DNA of 64,000 nucleotides from Nitrospirillum viridazoti CBAmc. Its GTDB lineage: Bacteria; Pseudomonadota; Alphaproteobacteria; Azospirillales; Azospirillaceae. Where the stretch lies: NCBI RefSeq assembly GCF_000730165.1, contig NZ_CP022112.1, positions 896,001-960,000 of the forward strand. The letters are read 5' to 3'. A model generated the notes under the pieces. It did no database searches and was not told where the DNA came from. It saw only the letters and a program-made list of their open reading frames with translations. The position numbers were made by a program, and so were the translations under genes. This document shows positions 28,174 through 40,100 of this stretch, in pieces; position 1 is the stretch's first letter, and every line of letters begins with the position of its first letter.

Positions 28174-31100
28174 TCAGAAGCTCCAGCTGGCGCGCAGGAC
28201 GCCGCCGTGGCTCTGGTAGTCGTGGCGGTACTCGCCGTTGTACTCCAGACGCAGGCTGAAGGTTTCGCTCTGCTGCAGCGTGGCGCCCAGGTTGACGGCC
28301 AGGCCGTCGGTGTTGACCCGGCCGGTGGTGCTGGCGAAGGCCACGCCGGCCAGCACGCCCGTGGTCGGGATGGGCCCATCCTTGAAGTCGTGCACCCAGG
28401 CCACCCGCAGGTCCGGCGACAGCAGGCCGACACCCGTGTTCCACTGCGTGTCCACCTTCAGCCCCAGCTCCTGGGTGACGGCATTGGTGCCGAGGACATC
28501 CACCTTCAGGTTGGCCGGACCCGCGTCGTGTTCCTGGTAGGCATGGTTCACCAGGCGCACGAAGCGCAGGCTGTACTGCGGCGTGAAGGTGAACGCCCCC
28601 TGCTGCGGCAGGTCGTAGCCCACCGTCACCTTGCCCAGGTACTGCTCGCCACCATAGTTGGCGTTGGCGCGGGCGCCTAAGAAGGCGATGTCGCGGCGCT
28701 GGTCAAAGTGGTTGTAGCCCCAGCCCACCTGGCCCTCCACCGACAGCTTCTGGTCGGCGAAGTCCGGACGCCAGACGCTGTAGGCGGTCAGCTGGTAGCT
28801 GCCCACCCGCGTCAGGCTGCCCGCCATGACGCCCTGGCCCACCGACGCGCTGTTGATCCAGCTGAACGCCAGGCCCGCCATGACCTCGTCGCTGGCGAAC
28901 CAGTCGGCGCCCAGCACCAGGCCGCTGCTGCTGGCGCGGTAGCCTGCCGCCTCCGTCGTCGTGCCGCGCAGCACGCCGGCGCCCACGACCTCGCCCCAGA
29001 TCACGCCCTCGCGACCGTTGGAGCCGGCGGCGGCCCCCTTCTCGCTGCCGTCCATCAGGCTGGCCACCGTCTCCTGGTGCTGGCTGATGGCCGTCGTCGT
29101 CGGCGTCACCGACGCCGCCGTCAGCTGCGGCGTCAGCTGGCTGGGCGACAGCTGCGCCACCGCCACCTGCTTGGCCGCCGGCGTCAGCGTCGCCAGCGGC
29201 GCCAGCACCTGCTGCGTGAACGCCGCCAGCTGCGGGTTGGTGGTGATGCTGTTGCCGGTCAAGGCCGCGATCTGGTCCAGGGCCGAGCCCGTCCCCACCG
29301 CCGCACCGCCCTGGGCGTTGCCCACCGCCGTGTAGTTGGTGGCCTTGCCCGCCACCTTCACCACCAGCTGGGTGGTGCCGCCCACCGTCACCAGGTCGCT
29401 GGTCACGGTGTAGCCCGTGGCCGTGAAGTCCACACCGCTGAGGCTCAGGCCATTGCCCGAGGCGATGGTGTAGGTGCCGGCCTGCAACGCCCCGGCCCCG
29501 CTGCCCACGCCCTGCAGCAGCACCGAGCCGCCGGTGAAGGCCGCGGCACCACTGACCGCCAGGTTGCCGTAGCTGCTCTGCGACGTCACCCCGATGGCCA
29601 GCGTGCCCGCCGACTGGCTATAGCTGCCGGTGATGTTGATGGCGCTGTTCACCAGCAGGGTCGCCCCGCTGTTGAACACCGTGTGGCTGCCGACGGTGAT
29701 GTGGTCGTTCAGCAGCTGCACGCCGCCGGTGAAGCGCACGTTGCTGCCGGTGTTGCTGATCGTGCCGATGGCGCCGTTGAACCCGGTCAGGGTGCCCGGG
29801 GAAGCCAGACTGCCGCCGTTGATGATCAGGTCGCCGGTCGACAGGTTGGTGATGTTGCCCGCCAGCGCCCCGCTGTTGGCCAGCGTGCCCAGCGTGCCGG
29901 TCGAGGCGATGTACAGCGCCGTCGGGCTGGCCACCGTGCCGGTGTTGTTAAGGGTGTCCAGGCTGGCGCCGATGTAGTCGTTGGCGGCCGCCGCCAGCAG
30001 GTTGCTGCCGCTGGTCACGGCATTGGCACTGAGGCCGGTGATGCCGCTGGTGACCGTGGCCCCGGCGTAGTTGGAGCCGGTGCCACCCTGGATCAGGGTG
30101 ACGCTGTCTCCCGCCAGATAGTTGCCCACCGCGCTGACGCCGGCGTTGACCACGCCGCCCGCCACGGTGGCAGCCCCGCTGACGGTCAGCACATGGCCAC
30201 CCGTGGTCAGGGTGCCCGACGACTGGGCAAAGTTGCCCGTGACGGCCACATCGGATGCCAGGGCGATGCTGGCGCCGGCGTTGCTGACCGTGTGCGTCGC
30301 CACGGTGATGGCGTCGCCCAGGCTGACCGCACCGGACGCGAACACCACGTTGGCCCCGGTGCTGGTGATAGTGCCGCCGGTGAAGCGGCCCACCGCGCCG
30401 TTGCCGCTGCCGTTGATCGTCAGATCGTGGGTGCTGGTGTTGACCACGTTGCCGCTGATCAGGCCGCTGTTGGCCAAGCTGCCCAGGGTGCCGGTGCCGG
30501 CGATGTACAGCGCCGTGGCCCCGCCGGCCGTGTTGGCCAGGGTCCCCGTGACGTTCAGGGTGGCCAGGCTGGCGCCGATGTAGTCGTTGCCCGCCACGGC
30601 CAGCAGGTTGCCGCCGCTAGTGCCGCCGTTGGCCGACAGGCCGGTCAGGCCGCTGACCACCGTCGCGCCGGTATAGTTGGAACCAGCCCCACCCTGGATC
30701 AGGACGACGCCGTCACCCACCAGGTAATTGGCCGCCCCGTTCAAGCCGCCGTTGACCACGCCGCCGGTGACGCTGGCGGCGTCGCTGACGGACAGCACAT
30801 GACCACCCAGGCCCAGGGTGCCCGCCGTCTGGCTGTAGGCCCCCGTGACACTGATGTCGCCGGCCAGGCTGATGCTGGCGCCCGTGTTGGCCACCGTATG
30901 ACCGGTGGCGACGATCACGTCGCCCAGGCTGACGGCGCCCGAGGCGAACACCACATTGCTGCCGGCATTGCGGATGGTGCCGCCGGTGAACACACCCACC
31001 GTGCCGTTGGAGCCACCGGTGATGCTGAGATCACCCGCCGACAGGTTGGTGATATTGCCACGGATGGTGCCGCTGTTGGCCAGGCTGCCCAAGGTGCCCG

Positions 31101-34100
31101 TGCGGGCGATGTACAGCGCCGTGGCGCCGCCCGCATTGTTGGCCAGGGTACCCGTGACGTTCAGCACGGCCAGGCTGGCGCCGATGTAGTCGTTGCCCGC
31201 CACGGCCAGCAGGTTGCTGCCGCTGGTGGTGCCGGTGGCGTCCAGGCCGGTCAGGCCGCTCACCACCGTGGCCCCGCTGTAGTTGGAACCCGCCCCGCCC
31301 TGGACCAAGGTGACGCCGTCACCCACCAGGTAGTTGGCCGCCCCGTTCAGGCCGCCATTGACCACGCCGCCGCTGATGCTGGCCGCGTCGCTGACGGACA
31401 GCACATGACCGCCCAGGCCCAGCGTGCCCGCCGCCTGGCTGTAGGCGCCGCTGATGCTGACGTCGCTGGCGAGGGCGATGGTGGCACCGGTGTTGGCCAC
31501 CGTGTGGCCGGTGGCATCAATGTTGTCTGACAGGCTGACCGCCCCGCTAGCGAAGGTCAGGTTGCTCAGGCTGTTGCGGATGGTGCCGCCGCTGAAGCTG
31601 CCCACCGTGCCGCCATTAACGCCATTTGGGGAACCACCGACGATCACCAGGTCATTGGCGCTGGCGTTGATCACGTTGCCGATGAGGACACCGCTGTTGG
31701 CCAGGGTCCCCAGGCTGCCGGCGCTGGTGATCAACACCGCCGTGGCGGCGTTGATCGTGCCGGTGTTGGTCAGGGTGCCCAGCGTGCCACTGACATAGTC
31801 GCTGAGCAGCGTCAGCAGCAGGTCGGTGGCCGCGCCGTTGGCGCCCGTGCCCAGCGTGGCGCTGAAGCCCGTGGCCGCGGCACTGAGGCCGCTGGTGGTC
31901 AAGGACCCGCCCACCTCGGCGATGGTGTAGCTCTGGCCCGCGATCAGGTTGCTGCCCGAGAGCGCCGTCACCGCCACGGTGCCGCCGGTGAAGGCGGCGT
32001 TGCCGCTGACCAGCAGTTCACCCGCCGTGCCGCTGCCGATGCCCATGGCCAGCGTGCCGGCGCTTTGCGCGTAGTTACCCGTCACGCCGATGGCGTTGGT
32101 CAGCAGCACGTTGGCGCCGCTGTTCACCAGCGTGCCACTGCCCACGTTCACCTGGTCGTTCAGCAGCAGGTTGCCGCTGGCCAATTCCACGTTGCCGCTG
32201 GTGCTGGTGATGGTGCCGATGGCACCGTTCCGGCCCGTCAGGGTACCGGTCACGGTTCCGGTGCCGCCGGTGAACACCAGGGCGCTGGCAACGGTGTTCA
32301 GCACGTTGCCGGCGATGGTGCCGCTATTGGCGATGGTGCCGATGCTGCCCTCGTTGCGCAGCGCCGTAACGCCGGTGATGAGGCCGCTGTTGCTGACGCT
32401 GCCGATGGTGCCGCGGTTGTAGAAGGCCGCGCCGACGGTGTTGGTCTGGGTGATCAGGCCGCTGTTGTCGACACTGGTGATGCTGCCGCTGTTGTACAGG
32501 CCATAGTTGGTGTTGCTGATGGTGCCCTGGTTGATGACGGCGCCGATCTTGCCGCCGTTGCTCAAGCCGGCGGCGACGCCGATACCGTTATTGTTGGGCG
32601 CGGCGCTCAGCACACCGGTGTTGATGACAGTGCCGATGCTGGTCAGGTTGTACAGGCCCACCTGCCCCATGGCCGTGCCGCTGTTGGTCACCAGGCCGAT
32701 GGTGCCGGTGTTGCGGACACCATAGAACGGGCCGGACAGCAGGCCGCTGTTGGACAGGGTGCCGATGCTGCCGCGCGTGGCGACGAACACCGCCGTATTC
32801 ACCGCGGCCCCGGCGATGGTGCTGGTGTTGTCCAGGCTGGCCAGCGTGCCGCCGACATAGTCGTTGGACGCGACCAGCAACAGGTCGACGTTGCCGCCCA
32901 CCGTGCTGTTGTTGGCCGTGACGGACGCGCCGAGGATGCCGGTGCGGATGACGGCCCCAGTGTAGTCGGACCCGGCACCACCCTGGATCAGGGTGCCATT
33001 GGTGCTGCCCACCAGGTAGTTGCCGGTCGAGCTCAGCTTGCCGGTGGTGATGGTGCCGCCGGTGATGTCGGCCACACCGCTGATCGTCGCCGACTGCGTC
33101 CCCAAGCCCAGCGTGCCGCCGGTCTGGGTGAAGTTGCCGGTGACGTTCAAAGCGCTGCCCAACGTCAGGGAGGCGCCGCTGTTCACCACCGTGTTGGTGC
33201 CGACATTGATGGTATCGCGCAGGGCGATGGCGCCGGAGGCGAAGGTCAGGTTGCTGTTGGTGTTGCGGATGGTACCGCCGGCGAAGGTGCCCACCGTGGT
33301 GCCGCTGCCGCCAACGATGACCAGGTCGTTGGCGCTGTCGTTCACCACGTTGCCGATGATGGTGCCGCTGTTGGCCAGCGTGCCCAGGCTGCCGTTGCTG
33401 GTGATGCTGACCGCCGTGGCGGCGTTGATGACGCCGGTGTTGGTGACCGTGCCCAGCGTGCCGCTGATGTAATCGCTGAGGAGGGTCAGCAGCAGATCCT
33501 GGGCGCCGCCGTTGGAGGCGGTACCCAGGGTGGCACTGAAGCCGCTGACCTGGGCGGTCAGGCCGGTGGCCGTCAGGGTGCCGCTGCCGGCCCCGACGAT
33601 GGTGTAGCTCTGGCCCGCCAGCAGGTTGGCGCCGTCCAGCGCCGTCACGGCCACCGTGCCCCCCGTCAGGGTGGCGGCACCGCTGACCAGCAACTCACCG
33701 GTGACGGAACTGCCCACGCCCATGGCCAGGGTGCCGGCCGTCTGGAGGAAGTTGCCCGTAATGCTGAGCGCATTGGACAGCAGCAGGGAGGCGCCGCTGT
33801 TGACCAGGGTATTGGTCCCGACATTCACGGCGTCGTTCAGCAGCAGGTTGCCGGAGGCCAGCACCACGTTGGCGTTGGTGCTGGTGATCAGGCCCAGGGC
33901 ATTGTTCTGGCCGGTCAGAACACCGAAGACGGTGCCGGTGCCGCCGGTGAACACCAGTGCGTTGGCGCTGTCGTTGACGATATTGCCGGATATCGTCCCG
34001 CTGTTGGCCACCGTGCCCAGCATGCCGCTGGTATAGAGGGCCGTGACCGCGGTGATCAGGCCGGTGTTGACCACCGACCCGATGGTGCCGGTGTTGTACA

Positions 34101-37100
34101 GCCCGTTGGTAACGCCGCTGAGGGTACCGCTGTTGTTCAGCAGGTCCAGGCTGCCGCCATTGTTCAAGCCGGCGCTGACCGGGCCGGCGGCGTCGATGAT
34201 CTGACCGCTGTTGGTGACCGTGCCGATGGTGCCGCCGTTGTAGAGCGCCGCCTCGCCGGCGATGGTGCCGCTGTTGGCCACGCTGCCGATGCTGCCGGTG
34301 TTGAACAGGCCGTAGACGGTGCCGAAGATGGTGCCGCCCTGGTTGATGACGGCGCCGATGATGCCTTGGTTGTTCAGGCCGGCAGCGTTGACCGACGGCT
34401 CATCCACTAAGGCGCCCGTGTTCACGACGGTGCCGATGACGCCCCGATTCCACAGGGCGACGCGGCCGGTGACGACGCCGCTGTTGTCCAGCAGACCGAT
34501 GGTGCCCAGGTTGCGCAGGCCGAAGTTCTCGCCGGACAGCATGCCGGTGTTGTTCAGCGTGCCCAGGCTGCCGGTGGTGGCGACATAGGCCGCCGTGACC
34601 ACGCCAGCGATGGTGCCGGTATTGTCCAGGCTGGCGAGCGTGCCGCCGATGTAGTCGTTGGCCGACAGCAGCAGCAGGTCCACGTTGGACCCGAGCGTGG
34701 CGGTGGTGCCGGTGAGGGACAGGCCGCTGAGGTTGGAGGTGATGTTCACCCCGGTGTAGCTGGAGCCAGCGCCACCCTGGATCAGGGTGCCGTTGCTGTT
34801 GCCCACCAGGTAGTTGCCGTTGGCGTCCAACTGGCTGGTCAGGATGGCGCCGCCGCTGACGTTGGCGACACCACTGACCACCAGGTTGTGGTTGCTCAGG
34901 TCCAGGCTGCCGCTGGCCTGGCTGTAGTTGCCGGTGATGCTGAGCGTGCTGTCCAGCAGGATGCTGGCGCCGCTGTTCACCACCGTGTGGCTGCCGACGT
35001 TGATCACCTCGTTCAGCCGGACGGCGCCCGAGGCGAACACCAGGTTGGACGCGGTGTTGGTGAGGATGCCGATGGAACCGTTGATGCCGGTGAACAGACC
35101 GGTGGCGTTGCCACCCATGATGGTCAGGTCATGGGTGCTGGTGCTGACGATCTTGCCGGCGATGGTGCCGCTGTTGACGATGGTGTCCAGTTCACCCGTG
35201 TTGTTGATGGCGCCGAAGCTGCCGGTCAGCAGGCCGCTGTTGTTCAGCGTGCCCAGGCTGCCTTCGTTCACCACACCCAGGTTGCCCTGAATTGTGCCCT
35301 GGTTGTCCAACAGGACCATGCTGCTGGTGGCGCCGTGATTATACAGGCCGATGGTGTAGCCGGAGATGACGCCGGTATTCACCAGCGTGGCGATGACACC
35401 TTCGTTGTGCACGCCATGGGCGCCGGTCAGCGCGCCGCTGTTGAACAGCGAGCCCAGGCTGCCCGAGGTCGCCACATAGACGGCGTTGCCGGCGTTGATG
35501 GTGCCGGTGTTGGACAGGCTGGCCATCAGGGTGCCGACGTAGTCGTTGGCCGCCGTCAGGTACAGGTTGCCGCCGCTGACGCTGCCCGTGGCCTCCAGCC
35601 CCGTGAGGTCGGTGACGTAGGTCAGGCCGCTGTAGCTGCCCGTGCCGCCGGCGGCGATCAGGGCATTGCCGCCCCCCTGGCCCGCCACGAAGTTGACGGT
35701 GGAGGGCACATTGACCACCGACACCGTACCGCCGGTCACGGCGGCGTTGCCGCTGACCAGCAGTTCGCCATGACCGAAGGCCGCCACCAGGGTGCCGTCC
35801 GTCTGGGCGAAATTGCCGGTGACGCTGACGATGGAGTTCAGCAGCACGGAGGCGCCGCTGTTCACCAAGGTGTTGGCGCCGACGTTGACGGCGTCGTTCA
35901 GCGCCAAGTTGCCCGACGCCAGCACCACGTTGGCGTTGGTGCTGGTGATGGTGCCCATGGCGCCCGACTGGCCGGTGAGGGTGCCGATGGTATCGCCGCT
36001 GCCGCCGGTGAACACCAGGGCGTTGGCGCTGTCGTTGACGATATTGCCGGATATCGTACCGCTGTTGGCCACCGTGCCCAGCAGGCCGCTGGTATACAGG
36101 GCGGTGACCGCCGTGATCAGACCGCTGTTGCTGACACTGCCGATGGTGCCGGTGTTGTACAGGCCGTTGGTGACGCCGGCGATGGTGCCGCTGTTGTCCA
36201 GCAGGCCCAGGCTGCCGTGGTTGTTCAGGCCGGCGCTGGTCGGGCCGGCGCCGTCGACGATCTGGCCGCTGTTGGTCACCGTGCCGATGGTGCCGCCGTT
36301 GTAGAGCGCCACCTCACCGGCGATGGTGCCGCCGGCGTTGGCCACGCTGCCGATGCTGCCGGAGTTGTACAGGCCGTAGACGGTGCCGAAGATGGTGCCC
36401 TGGTTGATGACGGCGCCGATGGTGCCCTGGTTGTTCAGGCCGGCGGCGTTGACCGACGGCGCGTCCAACAGCGCGCCGGTGTTCAGCACCGTGCCGATGA
36501 CGCCTTGGTTCCACAGGGCGACACGGCCGGTGACGGTGCCGCTGTTGTCCACCAGGCCGATGGTGCCGCGGTTGCGCAGGCCATAGCTATCAGCCGACAG
36601 CAGGCCCGTATTGTTCAGCGTGCCCAGGCTGCCGGTGGTGGCGACATAGGCCGCCGTGACCACGCCGGCGATGGTGCCGGTATTGTCCAGGCTGGCGAGC
36701 GTGCCGCCGATATAGTCGTTGGTCGACACCAGCATCAGATCCACGTTGGAGCCGATGGTGCCCGTGGTGCCGGTGAGGGACAGGCCGGTGAGGTTGGAGG
36801 TGACGCTGATCCCGGTGTAGCTGGACCCCAGCCCGCCCTGGATCACGCTGCCGCTGATGCTGCCCACCAGGTAATTGCCGCTGGCGTCCAACTGGCTGGT
36901 CGTGATGGCGGCGCCGCTGACATTGGCGATGCCGCTGACCACCACGGTGTGGCTGCCCACGTCCAGGCTGCCGCCGGTCTGGCTGTAGTTGCCGGTGATG
37001 CTGAGGGTCGTGTCCAGCAGCAGGCTGGCGCCATTGTTCACCACCGTGTGGCTGCCGACGTTGAAGACGTCGTTCAGCTCAAGGGTGCCGGAGGCCAGCA

Positions 37101-40100
37101 CCACATCGTGGCCCGTGCTGGTGATGGTGCCCACGGTGCCGCCGTAGCCGGTGAAAAGGCCCGTGCCGACGCCGCCGGCGATGGTCAGGTTACCCTGGCC
37201 GCTGTTCAGGATGCTGCCGGCAATGGTGCCGCTGTTGACCAGGGTGCCCAGGGTGCCGGTGGGGTAGATGTAGAGGGCCAGCAGGCTACCGGTAATGGTG
37301 CCGCTGTTCAGCAGGGCGCCGATGGTGCCGCTGTTGACCAGGCCGTTCTTGCCACCGACCAGCGTACCCTGGTTGTCCAGCACGGCCACGCTGCTGGGCG
37401 CGTTCTGGTTGAACCAGCCCACGGTGCCGCCGGAGATCAGGCCGGTGTTGACCACGCTGCTGATGGTTCCCTGGTTCAGCACGCCGTCGATGGTACCCAC
37501 CAGGGCGCCGCTGTTGTCCAGGGTGCCCAGGGTGGCCGACCGCGCCAGATAGACGGGGTTGGCGACGCCACTGAGGGTGCCGGTGTTGGTGAGGGCACCC
37601 TGCACCGTGCCGACATAGTCGTTGGCGGCCTGCAGGTACAGGCTGTTGCCGTTGACGGTGCCCGTGACCTCCAGCCCCGTGACACCGGAGTAGTAGCCGA
37701 GGTTGGTGAAGGTGGAGCCGGCACCGCCGGACACCACGGCGCCGCCATAGACGTCGCCCACCATCAGATTCCGCACCACGGTGTCGTTGTACATGCTGAC
37801 GGTGCCGCCGGTCAGCGATACCGCCCCGCTGACCACCAGCCCGCCGGAATTATAGTCCGCCGCCAGCCAACCGCCCGTCTGGCTGTAGTTGCCGGTGACG
37901 CTCACGACATTGTCCATCTGGACGGTGGCGCCGCTGTTGACCAGCGTATGGCTGCCGACGTTGACCCGGTCGTTCAGGGCCAGGTTGCCCGACGCCAGCA
38001 CCACATTGGCCAGCGTGCTGGCGATGGTGCCCATGCCGGACTGCCCGGCCAGCGTGCCAAAGGTGCCATTATCGGCGCCAATGATGGTCAGATCCTGGCT
38101 GCCGGCATTGGTGATGTTGCCTTGGATGGTGCCGCTGTTGACCAGGGCGCCCAGGGTGCCCGTGCTGGCGATGTACAGCACCGTGGCGGCGTTCAGGGTG
38201 CCCGCGTTGACCAGCGTGCCATAGCTGCCGCCGATGTAATCGCTGTTGAACGACAGCAGCAGATCAAGGTTGCCGCCCACCGTGGCGATGCTGCTGGCGT
38301 AGCCCAGGCCGGTGATGCTGTTGGTGACGACGGAGGCGCCGGTGTAATTGGAGCCCGCCCCGCCCTGCACCAAGGTGTAGGCGCTGCCCACCAGGTAATT
38401 GCCGGTGTTGGACAGGCTGGTCAGGATGGTGCCGCCACTGATGCTGGCGGCACCGCTGACCAGCAACTGGCTGACACCCGGGTTCACCACCAGCGTGCCC
38501 GAGGACTGGCTGTAGTTGCCGGTGACGTTGACGGTGTTGGACAGGATAAGGTTGGCGCCACTGTTCACCACCGTATTGGCGCCGACATTGATGTTGTCGT
38601 TCAGCGACAGGGCGCCGTCGCTGAACACCACGGAGGATCCGGTATTGGTGATGGTGCCCCGGCCGGTCAGGCCCGACAGGGTGCCGATGGTGCCGTTGGC
38701 GCCGCCGCCGATGGTCAGGCCGCCGGTGCCGGTATTGACGATGTTGCCCTGGATCACGCCGCTGTTGCTGATCGTGCCCACGCGGCCGTTCACGCCGATG
38801 GCCAGCGCCTGCGTGCCCTTCAGCGTGCCGCTGTTCAGCAGCGCCGTCAGGGTTGAGTTGGCCACGATGGCCTTGTGCGCCGCGCTGATGGTGCCGCTGT
38901 TGCTGATGGTCCCGATGGCGGCGCTCATGTACACGCCGCTGGCGTTGGCCGCGATGGTGCCGTTGTTCACCAGCGTCTGAATCGTGCCGGCCGCTTGGAA
39001 GATGCCGTAGTTGTTGCCGATCAGGCCATCGTTCAGCAGCGTGACGATGGTGCCGTCATTGCGCAGGCCCTGCTGCGCGCTGGCGCTGTTGGACCGGATG
39101 GTGCCGCCGCTGGCGTTGTCCAGCAGCTGGATGGTGCCCATGTTCTGCAGGCCGCCGTCATGGCCGGTCATCAGGCCATAGTTGACGACGGTGTTCAGGA
39201 TGCTCTGGTTGATCAGGCCATAGCCCACCGTGCCGGCCAGGCCGGCGAAGGTGCCGCCCACCGTGTTGATCAGCGTGCCGATGGTGCCGCGGTTCAGCAG
39301 GCCGTAGCCGCCGTTGGTGCCGTCGCCGCTGACGACACCGCTGTTGGTCAGGGTGCCGATGGTGCCGGCGATGGACGCGCCGTAGCCGGTGACGGCGCCC
39401 ACACCCGCCAGCGTACCGCTGTTGCTGACCGTGCCGATGCTGCCCGTGCTGCGCACGAACAGGGCCGTCTGCATGCCGCCGATGCTGCCGGTGTTGTTCA
39501 GCGTGGGCAGCAGGGTCCCGACATAGTCGTTGGCCCCCGTCACAACCAGGTTGGTGCCCACACCACCCGCGGCGGCGACCAGGCCGGCGATGGTGTTGGC
39601 CTGCAGGCTGACACCGCTGTAGCTGGAGCCGACGCCGCCGGCCACCAGGGTGGTGCCGCCCTGGCCCACCAGATAGTTGGCCGTCGCGGACAGACCGGTG
39701 ATGGACACGGCGCCGCCGGTCATGACGGCGGCACCGGTGACCGACAGTTGCGCGCCGGCAGCCAACACGATGGTGCCGGCGCTCTGGCTGTAGTTGCCGG
39801 TGACGTTGATGATGGTGCTGAGCCGCAGCGAGGCACCGCTGTTGGCCAAGGTCTGGCCGGCGACGTTGACCTGGTCGTTCAGCCACAGGTTTCCACCGGC
39901 CAACACCACGTTCCCCAGGGTGCTGGTGATGGAGCCCATGGTGTTGAGGGTGCCGTTCAGCGTGCCCGTCAGGCTGCCCACCACCGTGCCGCTGCCACCG
40001 CTGATGGTCAGCACGTTGGCCGACCGGTTGATCAGGCTGCCCGCGATGAGGCCGCTGTTGTTCAACTGGCCGATGCTGCCGGTGTTGTACAGGGCGACCG

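Noticed and set aside
28708..31530. Plus-strand open frame of 940 codons over the adhesin 1 barrel and first repeats
   Set aside because: Antisense of a confirmed beta-barrel coding region with conserved barrel sequence on the minus strand.
34888..38856. Very long plus-strand open frame (over 1300 codons) opposite adhesin 1
   Set aside because: It is the exact antisense of the repetitive passenger. Codon choice in the adhesin leaves no TTA, CTA or TCA on the other strand. The predicted protein is His/Gln/Gly/Ala-rich nonsense without any domain.
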